Shown here one piece after another: positions 11,000-21,996 of a stretch of DNA of 64,000 nt. Origin of the DNA: Cenococcum geophilum 1.58 (taxonomy: Eukaryota > Ascomycota > Dothideomycetes > Gloniales > Gloniaceae). How positions within the stretch are numbered: position 1 is the first letter of the stretch; each line of letters starts with the position of its first letter. The notes beneath the pieces were generated by a model. It worked only from the letters and a program-made list of their open reading frames with translations. It did no database searches and was not told where the DNA came from. The position numbers and the translations under genes are program-made. The DNA is taken from contig KV748199.1 of assembly GCA_001692895.1 (NCBI GenBank), forward strand, positions 1,364,001 through 1,428,000. Reading direction: 5' to 3'.

Positions 11000-12118
11000 A
11001 TAACCTAGTTTAATAATAAATCTAACGAAATCTGTCTTTTTTGTAAAGAACTCGCATTTCTTAATTACTACTAGCATTTGTTCTTCTTATAGTCTCCTTA
11101 AAACCTATTTAATGTATTCTCCGTGTTCTTCTTTAGTTATTAAGTAGATAATAATATTATTGAGGTATACTATAATAAACTTATTAAGGTGTTCTCTTAA
11201 TATACTATTAATTTATTTCTAGAATGTTGCTAGTATATTTATTAATCCAAATTATATAACTAATAGCTTATATAGTCCTTCCTTAGATCTAAAAGCTGCT
11301 TTCTATTTATCGCCTTCCTTAATTCTAATTTAATGGTACGCCTATCTTAAATCTATCTTTATAAAGATTTATACGTTGCCTATCCTTCTAAGTAATGCTA
11401 TTTAACTGTCTATAGTCGATATATAGTCTAAGTTTTCCATTTTTCTTTGGTATAAATAGTACTAGATATCTCGCTAATAACTGCAATAGTCTAATATATC
11501 CTTTCTGTAAGTTTTCTTAGACGAACTCTTTAAGTGCCCTTAACTTTTCTTAAGTAAGCTTATAGGTTGGAAAGAACCTTAAACTTATTCCTAGTTCTAA
11601 CTCTATTTTATAGTCCTATACTATATAATCTACTAGCTTCTTACTTTTTAGGCTCTATAGTTTCTTACCATACTTATAGTATCTTTTTGGTGTATAATTT
11701 AAGCCTCGCTTAGTCTCTTTATATATTACTCCGACTTAGTACTATACTAACTTAGTCTATTATTATATTCTGCGGCGTTAAGTATCCTTAATATTAACCT
11801 ATCCTATAATCCAATTAATCTTTAGATTATATTTCTGTAACTAAGGCATTCCTAATACTGCCTTATCCTGTCCTAATAGTAGGATATTAAAAGATATTTT
11901 AATTTATTTCCCTTTAATAGTTATCTAAATAGGTCCTATTTTAAGATTAATAATCCCTCCTCTATAGGTTATTAGATCTCCTAAAATTATAACTAATAGG
12001 TAAGGTTATTCCTTCTATCTATAAGGTAATCCTATTTTTTTTAACTACTATTAGTAAAATATAGTTTCTTATTACTCTACTATCTATTAATACTTTAAAC
12101 TGCTAATCTTGCTAATTA
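11000..12118 (-). pseudogene. Gypsy G1 reverse transcriptase and protease remnant
   Basis: Continuation of G1 beyond copia A. From low to high coordinates (C to N): the RT end with VVIKKCEFFTKKTDFVRFI (about 11015-11070), the RT core, and the retropepsin near 12060-12110, where LIDSGATRNYI of the family reads as a damaged LIDSRVIRNYI. Compared with G3 and G4 a stretch of about 40 bp is missing near 11382. The copy stops at about 12118, inside the protease, where LINE L1 begins; the gag half is absent. Confidence 0.8.
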
Positions 12119-15106
12119 ATTAATAATTCATTGCTTAACGTCTGATTTGGATCCCTATTAGGCCCACGCGGACTACTCCTTATGTACATATAGGGAGAAA
12201 ACTCTATTTAAGAAAACCCTATAATCCATCTCCCTGCCTTTTAGGACTCGCCTATAAGGCGCCTGCGAGGCGCCTATAAGTCACCTATAGTGCTCCTACT
12301 ACCTTACTTTTTAACCTCCTTGGGAACTACTGCTGCCGTAATAAGCCTATAGACGCGCTAGTATCGTAAACTTTACTCTACTACTGTAGAGTCATTAGGG
12401 GGCGCCCGTTACTCGCCCCCCCGCCCTCTATTACTATTTCCCTTGCAACCTAATACTAGTTTAGTATATTTTAGCTAATAAGCTACTAGGTAACCGCCTT
12501 AAGGCCTTTTTATATTAAGAGTAGTGTATTATAGTTCTCTATGCTAGCTACTAAGAGTATTACTTTTTAGTTAGTACGTAAGGGGCATAACAGTATTACG
12601 TGTTTTGGTGTCTGTCTTAGCTAGCTATATTTATATCTTAAGCTACCTACTAGAACACCTACCCAGTAGAGCCAGTCTTTTAGTCCTATTATTTCTGTTT
12701 TTAAGAGTATTGCTATTATATTTTCTGCCTTTATTAAGCCTTCTTAGAGCCCTAGAGTGTTTACCCCCTATAGCATTAACTATGCTACGGCTTAGGTTTC
12801 TTTTACCTTAGTTAGCCTCTATACCTTTAACTCCTATACGCCTCTCTAGTGTTGGTCTAACTAATATTGTATTATAGTAGATAGTTTCCTAGCGTTCTTT
12901 TATGCTCTACTTTAGCTCCTTTCTCTCTTTTACTATTGTCTTTGCTAGCCTCTTATACATCTTCCTTCCTCCTCTATATAGGCCTAGACCCTAAAGTAGT
13001 ACTATTCTTCCTTTGCTTTCTTTACCTGTTTCTCCAATATATCTTCCCTACTTTAGGGTTATTAGTTTATTCTCCTATAGGGCGCCCTAAAATCCCTCTA
13101 TAGTTTATTTAGGCGTATCTTAATATACTTTATAATATTAGAGTTACGTTTATTTTACGCCCTTTATATTACAGCGGCTTTAATATATAGTTATAGGGGG
13201 GGAATATTGGCTTCCTTCTTAAGCAGTGCTATAGCTATTCGCTTATATCCGCCTATTATACTCTAAAGGTAGGCTGTTTAGACCTTTTGGAGTGGTTTAA
13301 GGAGCGACTTAGGGGGGCCTTTTTTAGATTCTTTAATGGCCCAAATACTGGACCTATACGTTATGGTTAGCCAGACAACTGCTATATATAGTAGGCGTAA
13401 CCTCTAGAAGTATGGACCCTATATAGAATTAACGATCCTGGATAATGTAATATACTATGCTTAGCCCTTATAGGCTACTTATACCGTATATACGCTCTAC
13501 CGGAGCTTGCTATCTACCTATACTCCTAATACCCTTAGGCCCTAAACTGGGCAACCCCTAAAGCCTTAGATATAAATTATATACTAAAGATCTATAGATT
13601 AGTTGCGTTTTCTTATAAAATAAATTAGCTAGTATTTCTCTAGTAAGAATTAGACTCTATATTGTCTTGCCTATTTTATATAGGTATTATAAGCTTTCTC
13701 TAGTATTCTGCAATTTTTTGCGGCTATTGGCCCGTATATAATTAGGTTTATATTATTAATAAAGCCTATCCCCTAGGTTGCCCCTTTTTTAAAGAAGTTA
13801 AGTAGGTTGCTTATAAAGAAAAGGAAGAGTATAGGTAAGAGGGGTAATCCTTATAGTATTNCTNTTNNAACTATAATANGGGGGCTNTANTATCCGCTAA
13901 AGACTANTAATNTTTCTTTNTAACCTATAAACCCTTAAATAAATTATATAATCTATTCTAGGAAGCCTTTTACCCTAAGGATATATAGGAGACGCTTATA
14001 GGGTATGTTATTGTAGGCGCTACTAATATCTAGGCTAAGCATTAATACTATAAAGTCCCTTCGTATCGCCTATGTAGATTTAATGGTGGTAGCGAGTAGC
14101 GTAAGTGCTAATAGTGTTAAGTGGTTCTTTCTTGCCCCTATTTGGCTCTATAGTAGTAAGGCGTATTCCTTAGCCGTGTCTATTATACGGTCCGCTATTA
14201 CCCTTTTTAAGATCTTACTAAGGGTGTTTTTTAAGGTAATAGGGCGGTAGCTTCCTGGGATTAAGTAATCTGCTTTACCTTTTTTTTATAAGATAACTAT
14301 CGTTATAGATCTTCTAAGTCGCGGGTAGTAGCCTATAGCAAAGTATACTTTAGCTATATTTATAAGCTAGGGTGCTATAAGTGGTCTATAGGTCTTTAAG
14401 GCCTTATTTAGAATTATATCTAGTCCTAGTGCTATATTGTTTAAAAGGCGGCTAATAATTTTGGCCATTTCCTCTATTATTATATCGCTGTTAACCCATA
14501 GGCAAGTTACCGGTGTTTTACCTATAATATTACTAAGGTCTACTAGGGCCGGTTAAGGGAAGAACCTTTTTATAAGGATCTTTACCTTCTTATTATTATT
14601 ATTAGTGGCCTATAATTTCCTTGCCCTTTATAGGGGTGGTAGGTATAGGTCTTTTGCTAATTACCCTACCTTTTTTTTTTTTTACCTATTTTGCTATAGC
14701 CTATAGGCCCTTATTATAGGGGAGGCTTAGGTTAAAATTATGCTTATTTATAAATTGTCTCTAGTTATTTTTTGCTTCTTTTTTTAGGGTATTCTTTAAC
14801 TGGTTTCTTATGTCTTTATATTATCTCTTATCTTTAGGGTTATAGCTGCCTAAGTATTTCCTTTTTGCTTATTGTTGGCTAGCTATAAAAACCGCGTATT
14901 ATGTAGACTATACGTGTCGCGTATAGGGGCCCGGTCTTAAGACCGGGCAGTACTCTTTTAGCCTATTTTTAATTACTACTTAGATCCTTTCTAGTCTTCA
15001 ATTGATTTCCTTAGGGGTAGCTAATAAGCCTCGCTTATTTAGTATCAGGTAGATTTCTTCTAGGTCTTAAAGTTGTTATTTAACTATATTAAGGAAGCTG
15101 TCTGCC
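12119..15106 (-). mobile_element. LINE L1, 5'-truncated Tad1-like
   Basis: The 3' end lies at the left: read on the minus strand it finishes ...GTTAAGCAATGAATTATTAA, identical in plan to the 3' ends of L2, L3 and L4. It runs on the minus strand from the linker before the RT, through RT, to the 3' UTR. The 5' end is cut at about 15106, where the leader of gypsy G2 starts. No TSD was recognised. The element thus separates two truncated gypsies of opposite orientation. Ambiguous bases (N) occur at 13861-13920. Confidence 0.8.
12560..15100 (-). pseudogene. L1 ORF2 fragment: linker, reverse transcriptase and C-terminal HxxxC region
   Basis: Read on the minus strand with stops passed: the linker (15100-14560), then RT with EEMAKIISRLLNNIALGLD, YYPRLRRSI, GSYRPITL, QIGARKNHLTLLAL and LSLDISSAYNNIP (about 14500-13990). 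The C-terminal region continues to about 12560 with counterparts of KVQTACLRVL and the KHVILLCP segment best seen in L2. It would nick and reverse-transcribe LINE RNA at a target site. The endonuclease is lost by 5' truncation, and many Trp/Gln codons are stops. Confidence 0.78.
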
Positions 15107-15156
15107 TTATATAATTACTACCTAGTTACGGTATTAAATATAGAAAGTTAAATAAT

Positions 15157-16703
15157 ATGCCACTAAAAGCAGCCACTATAACGCCATTAACGGCGGTAAC
15201 TACTTTAAGGTTAAGTAACGACACTAGTATAGGAGACACTAACTTATAGCAACCTATAACGGTTAGACAACTATAAGAGATAGTTAACTAGTTAATAATA
15301 AATAATACGGCGCTAGAAAAAAGGATTAATGGGGTAAGAGTAGTAAGGATTAAGTTACTATTAATTAAAAGGTACTTATGAAAAAGATTAAAACTTAAAG
15401 GATTTCTTACGTAAATGCACTTTAAGGTTACGTAAAAAGGAGTAAAGCTGCTAATACCTATAGATTAAATAGTATATGCGGGACTATTCCTATTAGGAAG
15501 AGCACTTAAATAGTTTAAGCTTTACCTTACGGAGATATAAGCAAATGGTATAATAACCACTAATTAAAAAGTACGGTTTATATTTATAAGCTAGAAAGGG
15601 TTTATAAAGCAACTTATATAAATGTTTAAAGACCTAAAGGTAGTAACTATAGCGGAAAGAAAACTCTAAAACATTATGCAATAAACCTTAGCAATTAAGT
15701 ATATAACGTAGTTCTAGACATTAGCGATATAAGTAGAGTAAAATAATAAGGCGCTTATAGCATAGTATAAGCAAGGACTTAAGGCTAAAGTTTAGGACGT
15801 GATTATCCTAATAGAAGATATAGAAACCCTATAGAAACTAATAAACTAAGTAATTAAGATTAATAATTAGATCTACTAAAGGGAATAGGCTAAAAGAGGT
15901 TAAGATAGAGTTTTATAGTTATATAAGGCGCAAAGCACATAACGACTAAAGCTAAGTTAAAAACTATAGTATATCGTAGAGCTAATAGACCTAAGTGGTA
16001 CTAAAGAATCTAAAAGATAAAATAAGAAATTATAGAAACCTAGAGGATAAGAATTAAGTAATTAGAGGTCTAAGGAGTAAAGGCTAAATTAGGGATCTTA
16101 ATAGCAGAAGACGTTTAGGCGGACTCTATAATAAGAAAAATGGTTTAAAGAAGAGGCTTATATAAATTGCGGAAAATAGGGTTATTATATTAAAGACTGT
16201 AGAAGTAGGTAGAGTTACTATATAGTAAAAGGGATAAGACTAGTAGACGATATATACGTATAAAGGGATAATAATATACTACAAGGAACAAAAGAATATT
16301 TAATTAAAAGTTTTGCGTTCTATTATAATAACGCATACTAAATTTATAAGGACGCTAAGTATAACGTAAGCTATTAGCTATAAGAGCTATATTTAGTAGA
16401 ATATAAAGAAACCAATAAACTAGTTCGCAGATTAGATATTAAGGACAATAAATTTAATAAAGGCGAAACATTTTATAACGATAAGGCGATAAAGGCGGCT
16501 TACTAGAAGCTTATAGACCTTAAAGATATTATATAAGAGGTAGAAGATAATTCCACTACAGAATAGGGAATATTAGTAGGGATTAAGACCCCACTAGACA
16601 TAATGTCTATCGCTTTATAAGATATAAGAGAAGTAAGATAGCAAGCTATTTTGGCACTTGATAAAGGCAAAAAGCTATAAGCTTAAGATTCTTAAGACGA
16701 GAT
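15157..16703 (+). pseudogene. Gypsy G2 gag
   Basis: Starts at ATG 15157 (MPLKAAT), the same start as in G3 (39141) and G4 (60417, now ATA-adjacent but alignable). Reading through stops gives one frame of over 500 residues: a helical capsid-like region, a Gln/Lys-rich segment, then the CCHC zinc knuckle remnant NCGKQGYYIKDC at about 16163-16198. The first Cys is Ile/Tyr-like and His is Tyr, as expected from C-to-T change. The tail continues with VEDNSTTEQGILVG and KLQAQDSQDE before the satellite carrier interrupts it at 16704. Gag would form the particle and bind RNA. Confidence 0.82.
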
Positions 16704-16747
16704 CATCAGGAATTTTTTTTTTAGGCAGGTTGTCGCAGTTTGTTGCG

Positions 16748-16815
16748 GTTTGCGGCAAAATGTACAAACTGTACGAACTGTACGAACCGTATAAACCGTA
16801 CGAACTATATAAACT
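16748..16815. repeat. 10-bp tandem repeat (ctgtacgaa-type)
   Basis: About six units of the pattern actgtacgaa, with variants accgtataaa and actatataaa, follow the left TIR. The variants toward the right show C-to-T and G-to-A changes. Confidence 0.7.
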
Positions 16816-16987
16816 GTAACTATATAAATTATAATTATATTATATAATAACCAAATTATTATATATTCCTATACATTGCTATAATATGCTTATAAATATA
16901 TTTATATTATAACTATATAAAATGTAGAGCTATCTGCTTAGGCGTTAAGGGGGAAGCCTCTCGTAGAGGCTCTAAATCGTTGATTGG

Positions 16988-17146
16988 CTTAGTACCTGCC
17001 TGCCTGCCTGCCTGCCTGCTTACCTGCCTGCCTGCCTGCTTGCCTGCTTACCTGCCTGCCTGCCTGCTTGCCTGCCTACCTGCCTGCCTGCCTACCTGCC
17101 TACCTGCTTGCCTGCTTGCCTGCCTGCCTGCCTGCCTGCCTGCCTA

Positions 17147-17180
<34 letters not shown>

Positions 17181-17265
17181 CCTACCTGCCTATGCCTACC
17201 TGTCTATACCTACCGTCTGTGCCTACCATCTGTGCCTCCTGTCTGTGCTACTGTCTATGCCTACC
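16988..17265. repeat. (CCTG)n tetranucleotide array
   Basis: Long run of tgcc/tacc tetranucleotides, changing at about 17146 to tctg units and then degenerating to about 17265. All frames stay open because the repeat has no stop codon, so the Leu/Pro/Ala/Cys-rich frames are not genes. Confidence 0.9.
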
Positions 17266-17319
17266 TGTCTGTAATTTGGGGGAGAGGTNAGCCCGATNAA
17301 AGGCTCTGCCTGATTCGAT

Positions 17320-17580
17320 TGATCGATTGATTGTATTGATTCAAATTGTTCTCTACAGCCGTTCGCTGGCTGTACATTTAAACGGTGGTCGTCTGGGGTG
17401 CCTCCCTAGGAGGCCTTGATTCTGTTCAATTTAGTGACGGGCTGATATTAAGGCTCTAGTTCAATTCGATCGATCGATTGGATCGTTCGTGGTGTTCGCT
17501 GGCTGGTCGTTTGAACAGTTGTCGTCTGACTCTGGCAACGGTTGTCTGCTGGCTGCCGTTCTGGTGCCTCCCTAGGTAGG
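17320..17580. other. Non-repetitive spacer with a degenerate duplication
   Basis: Two loosely similar blocks, each with a gattgatcgattg-like string followed by gttcgctggctg and gtcgtctg (about 17325-17395 and 17465-17530). The composition is normal, with no RIP. Function unknown. Confidence 0.4.
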
Positions 17581-17689
17581 GAGGATGTAAGGAAGGAAGG
17601 GTAAAAAATAAGGTGGCTACCTAGGTGTATATAGGGGTATACTTGGCAGAGGCACGTGTCGAGGCTATCGGGAATATAGCGGGGACCCG

Positions 17690-18460
17690 ATGCAGAGCTT
17701 CGTGTAGAGCCTCCGTACGCAGAGCTTCGTGCAGAGCCTCTGTACGTAGAGCTTCGTGTAGAGCTTCGTGTAGAGCTTCGTGTAGAGCTTCGTGTAGAGC
17801 TTCGTGTAGAGCTTCGTGTAGAGCTTCGTGCAGAGCTTCGTGCAGAGCCTCGTGCAGAGCCTCGTGCAGAGCCTCTGTACGCAGAGCTTCGTGTAGAGCC
17901 TCGTGTAGAGCTCGTGTAGAGCCTCGTGCAAAGCTTCGTGTAGAGCTTCGTGCAGAGTTTCGTGTAGAGCTTCGTGCAGAGTTTCGTGCAGAGCTTCGTG
18001 TAGAGCTTCGTGCAGAGCCTCGTGCAGAGCCTTAGTAGAGCTTCGTGCAGAGCTTCGTGCAGAGCTTCGTGCAGAGCCTTAGTAGAGCTTCGTGTAGAGC
18101 TTCGTGTAGAGCTTCGTGTAGAACTTCGTGTAGAGCTTCGTGCAGAGCTTCGTGCAGAGCTTCGTGTAGAACTTCGTGCAGGGCTTCGTGCAGAGCTTCG
18201 TGCAGAGCTTCGTGCAGAGCTTCGTGCAGAGCCTTAGTAGAGCTTCGTGTAGAGCTTCGTGTAGAGCTTCGTGTAGAACTTCGTGTAGAGCTTCGTGCAG
18301 AGCTTCGTGCAGAGCTTCGTGCAAAGCTTCGTGTAGAGCTTCGTATAAAGCTTCATGTAAAGCTTCGTGCAGAGCTTCGTATAGAGCTTCGTGCGGAGCT
18401 TCATGCAGAGCTTTGTGTAGAGCTTTATGTAGAGCTTCATGTAGAGCTTTGTGTAGTTTT
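17690..18460. repeat. 12-bp minisatellite (gtagagcttcgt)n
   Basis: About 64 units of the 12-mer gtagagcttcgt, with c/t variation (gcagagcttcgt, gcagagcctcgt) and a periodic variant ccttagtagagc at 18030, 18078 and 18232 that reveals a higher-order repeat. Because 12 is divisible by 3, every frame on both strands gives a four-residue repeat (for example SCRA or FVQS), producing long spurious ORFs. Related units in opposite orientation appear at the right edge of the window. Confidence 0.95.
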
Positions 18461-18549
18461 GTGGTATTTTTATTACAGCCAAAAATTAAGGTCTGCTTAA
18501 CTGGCTTAAGTCACGATTTTAGCAATTTGCGGTAATTTGCAGCAATTCG

Positions 18550-18715
18550 CACAGGCTACTTATAAGTAGCTGCGTGTTTATAGCAATTTGCATAGGCTAC
18601 TTATAAGTAGCTNNNTNTTTNTAGCAATTTGCANAGGCTACTTATAAGTAGCTGCGTGTTTNTAGCAATTTGCACAAGCTACTTATAAGTAGCTGCGAGT
18701 TTGTAGCAAATCGCC
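18550..18715. repeat. About 41-47-bp tandem repeat with internal palindrome, 4 units
   Basis: The unit contains agcaatttgca followed by ggctacttataagtagct, the latter holding the perfect palindrome CTACTTATAAGTAG. Four units are seen at about 18550-18700. The second and third contain N bases. Confidence 0.85.
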
Positions 18716-18812
18716 GCAAATCGCCGCAAATCGCCAAAATCGCGACTTACGCAGGTTTTGCAGACCCCGATTTTCGCTTGCGACAACGTGCCCAAAATTT
18801 TTTTTCCTGATG

Positions 18813-19949
18813 ATAAGAAATAACTAAGATTCTTAAGATAGGATAAGGTAAGCTTAAGGACCTATAATAAACGATAACTAATAGAGCAGAGTAATAGCTT
18901 AGTTTAGTAATATATAAATAAGCTTAGGACGAAGTTTTCTAAAGGCATAAGATTCTTAAGACGAGATAAGTAAGATTTAAGACTCTTAAGATAAGATAAG
19001 AACACTAGTAAAGCCTAATTAGACTAAGGCTAGAGCTAAGCTTAAGACAAAAGCAAGCTTAGGATTAAGAATCTTATAGGACTAAGATTTTAGTAACAGA
19101 ATAAAGACTATTAAAGAAATTGTAAGTAAGGCTTAGTAATAGGATCAAAATATTAATATTAAGATTAAGAAGTAAAAAGACTTTAAAGATTTATCTATAA
19201 GACGTAAACCAAAAGAAACTATAAAAGAATTTAGATAAAGAATTATCGCATAGTAAGAACAGAAACTAGATAAGAGATTTAGTATATTAGGACGTATAAG
19301 GGATAGAGTACTAGTATAAAGAATTACTAATAGGCCTAGAGCAGGCATATTAAGAGCTAAGTGGCTTATTAAACTAGAAAATAAAGAGGATCTAAGGATT
19401 CCTACTAGGTTTGAAAAACAATATATAAAGGGCTGTTATAATATAGTAATAAGAAAATACTTCCTTACGGACAAGCTGTATACACTCTAACAGCTATACT
19501 AAAAGTAGTATAGGTAGCGACATAATAATAAATAGGAAGATTTCTATATATAGTTGGATAAAAGAATTATCTAGGACTACCTAATTACAGAGAAGGCTAT
19601 AACTTATATTAAAGGAGCCTTAATTATAACGTTAAAGGATCTAGAGGAATAATTAGAGGACTAGAGAAGCGAGAGACGCATCTTAGTACCTACAAATAAA
19701 GTCGTAACGTTTAGATTAGTATAGTAGAGGTTTAAACTTAAAAATAAAGATAAGTTAAAAGTTAACCTAAAGCACCTAGTATATTATACGCTATTATAGA
19801 TTATATACGTGGATAATATATATAAAATGTATAAGAATCTAAAGGAAAAGAATCGGAAATACCCTATAAGGATAGATTGGGCGCTAGATAAGCGATAGTA
19901 TAGAAATACTAAGTATATATATAGCTGGCATTTAATAGAAGTTTAAGAG
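18813..19949 (+). pseudogene. Gypsy G2 gag-pol connecting region
   Basis: Resumes the frame interrupted by the satellite carrier. First come repeats of aagattcttaagacgagata-type (18827-18990), coding a Lys/Asp/Ser/Gln-rich repeat. A conserved helical domain follows with GRIRDRALVQRI, NRPRAGILRAKWL, RFEKQYIKGCYN and KLYTLQQLYQK (about 19255-19500), then a Lys-rich tail to 19949. The same domain is present in G3 (about 35.2-36.0 kb) and G4 (about 57.8-58.6 kb). I do not recognise a named domain. Position before the protease suggests part of gag or the gag-pol junction. Confidence 0.65.
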
Positions 19950-19954
19950 TTAGG

Positions 19955-20214
19955 TGTAAGGCAGTATTGCTAGGGTATACGGTAGGGAGCAGGCAAGCCG
20001 AGCATGAGTTACATAGGGAGTCGATGGAAGAAAACGATATGGTAATAAGGGTAGGCAATAGCCTGAGTACAGAGACGAACCGATGGGGGAGGAAGGAGGC
20101 TGCAAGCCTGAGGAGCTTATAAGGAGGTACTAAGGGCTAGCCGAAGGCTAGCCTTGGCGACCCCTAAGAGCCCCTAGGCGATGCAGCCAAGTAAGGGCCA
20201 AAATAACCCTTACA
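19955..20214 (+). mobile_element. Solo LTR, 260 bp, TSD TTAGG
   Basis: Begins TGTAAGGCAG and ends CCCTTACA, flanked by TTAGG at 19950-19954 and 20215-20219. It interrupts G2 between the gag-pol connector and the protease. It shares its full length with 21500-21757 but in the opposite direction. It is GC-richer than the host (for example gatgggggaggaaggagg, about 20081-20098) and shows little RIP. Strand is arbitrary. Confidence 0.9.
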
Positions 20215-20219
20215 TTAGG

Positions 20220-21494
20220 AGACTTAATACTTTAACTAAAAAGATTCCTTATAGAAGAATACTTAGACGGATAATAGTAGTAGGAATGCCCAGAGAATAC
20301 GTATCTATAGTATATTAAAGATAAAAAGCAAACTAGGTATTAGCTAAAGAGTAAGCTAAATATAATAGGATTAAGTAGCTAATAGTTAGGAAAAGTAGAG
20401 GCCTATAAGACTAGAGGGAACTAATAGTAAAGCCTTAGACCCTTAAAGGAATTTAAGGACAACACCTAAATTTATAAGTTAAATAGTAAGATTAGCAGTT
20501 TAAAGCGCTAATAAATAGTGGAGTAACGCGAAACTATATTTTACTAGCAGTAGTTAAGAGAATGGGATTACCTTACAGATAGAAGGAGCAACTTTACCTA
20601 TTAGTTATAATTTTAGGGGATCTAATAGCCTATAGAGGAGGGATTATTAACCTTAAAATAGGACCTATTTAAATAACTATTAAAGGAAGACGATTTAAGA
20701 TATCTTTTAATATTCTACCATTAGAACGGGATAAGGTAGTATTAGGGATGTCTTAGTTATAGGAATATAATCTAAAAATTAATTAGATTATAGATTAAGT
20801 TAATATTAAAGATACTTAATGCCGTAAAATATAATAGTAAACTAAGTTAGTATAGTATTAAATTGGAGCAATATACGAGGAGACTAAGCGAGGCTTAAGT
20901 TACGTACTAAAAAGATACTATAAGTATAGCAAGAAACTATAGAGCCTAAAAAGTAAGAAGCTAATAAATTATATAATATAGGACTATAAAATAGAGTTAG
21001 AACTAGGAATAAGTCTAAGGTTCTTTTTAACCTATAAACTTATTAAAGAAAAGTCTAGAGCACTTAAAAAGTTTATCTAAGAAAACTTATAAAAGGGATA
21101 CATTAGACTATTATAGTTATTAGTAGGTTATCCAGTACTATTCGTACTAAAGAAGAATAGAAAGCTTAGGCTATATATTAACTATAAACAGTTAAATAGC
21201 ATTACTTAAAAGAATAGGTATCCTTTACCCTTAATTAGCGAAATCTAAGATAAAATAGGTAATGTATAAATCTTTATAAAGATAGATCTGAGATAGGCGT
21301 ACTATTAAATTAGAATTAAGGAAGGTGACAAATAAAAGGCAGCCTTTAGGTTAAAGGAAGGACTATATAAACTATTAGTTATATAATTTAGGCTTATAAA
21401 CGCACTAGCAACGTTTTAAAAGCGTATTAATAATATATTAGGGGAACACTTAGATAAGTTTATTATAGTATACCTTAATATTATTATCTATTTA
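20220..21494 (+). pseudogene. Gypsy G2 protease and reverse transcriptase
   Basis: Read-through frame: retropepsin with NSGVTRNYI (about 20516-20545; family form DSGATRNYI, so the active-site Asp is damaged), then LPLERDKVVLGM. RT follows with KKNRKLRLYIDYKQLNSI (about 21150-21205), YPLPLISEI, IFIKIDLRQAYYQIRI (about 21270-21320) and VYLNIIIY at about 21470, where the family active site YLDD has become YLNN in other copies and here also lacks one codon. The protease would process Gag-Pol; the RT copies the RNA. Confidence 0.85.
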
Positions 21495-21499
21495 ATAAC

Positions 21500-21757
21500 T
21501 GTAAGGGTACTTTTGGTCCCTTACTCGGCTACATCCCGGGAGCTCTCAGGGGCTGCCAAGGCTAGCCTTCGGCTAGGCCTTGGCCACCCCTTATAAGCTC
21601 CTCGGGCTTGCAGCCTCCTTCCTCCCCCATCGGTTCGTCTCAGTACGAGGCTATTGCCTACCCTCATTACCATATCGTCCTCTTCCATCGACTCCCTATG
21701 TGACTCATGCTCGGCTTGCCTGCTCCCTACCGTACACCCTGGCAATACTGCCTTACA
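21500..21757 (-). mobile_element. Solo LTR, 258 bp, TSD ATAAC, inverted relative to 19955
   Basis: Begins TGTAAGGGTA and ends ACTGCCTTACA, with ATAAC at 21495-21499 and 21758-21762. Homologous over its length to 19955-20214 in reverse orientation. It interrupts the RT of G2 right after the YLDD-equivalent site; removing it and one TSD restores a continuous frame. Confidence 0.9.
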
Positions 21758-21762
21758 ATAAC

Positions 21763-21996
21763 TAAGGAAGAACACAGAGAATACGTTAAATAGGTTTTAA
21801 AGAGACTATAAGAAGAACAGATGCTAGTAGTAATTAAGAAATACGAGTTCTTTATAAGGAAGACCGATTTTATTAAATTTATTATTAAACTAGGCCAACT
21901 TAGTATAGATCTAAAAATGATTAAGGCTATAGTAAATTGGTAAGAACTAAAGAACGTTACGCAGTTAAAATTATTTCTAGGGTTTTGTAATTACTG
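21763..21996 (+). pseudogene. Gypsy G2 reverse transcriptase, C-terminal part
   Basis: Continues as EEHREYV, QMLVVIKKYEFF, FIKFIIKLGQLSIDLK and FLGFCNYC (the RT thumb/connection hallmark FLG..NYYR). The frame stops at the TA target of pogo element P1 and resumes at 40588 with RRFI, which exactly continues the FLGFCNYCRRFI motif seen unbroken in G3. Confidence 0.88.

Larger units (their letters stand above)
16704..18812. mobile_element. TIR-bounded non-autonomous element packed with satellites
   Basis: The two ends are inverted copies: CATCAGGAA, a T-run, then GGCAnGTTGTCGCA on the left, and the reverse complement on the right (...TGCGACAACGTGCCC, A/T run, TTCCTGATG). About 35 bp of imperfect TIR is visible. 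It interrupts gypsy G2; the uninterrupted site can be read in G3 (about 36430) and G4 (about 58870). Whether AT on both sides is a 2-bp TSD or part of the TIR cannot be settled. The 2.1-kb interior has no transposase, but four different tandem arrays, listed separately. Composition is far less RIPed than the host. Several bases are N. Confidence 0.75.

Noticed and set aside
16980-17419. Cys/Leu/Pro/Ala-rich plus-strand frames
   Set aside because: Translation of the (CCTG)n array. They run through N bases and have no unique domain.
17625-18535. Long plus- and minus-strand frames (up to about 150 codons) rich in SCRA, FVQS or TKLY repeats
   Set aside because: They are the automatic translation of a 12-bp minisatellite, open in all frames on both strands. 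No start context or conserved non-repeat domain.
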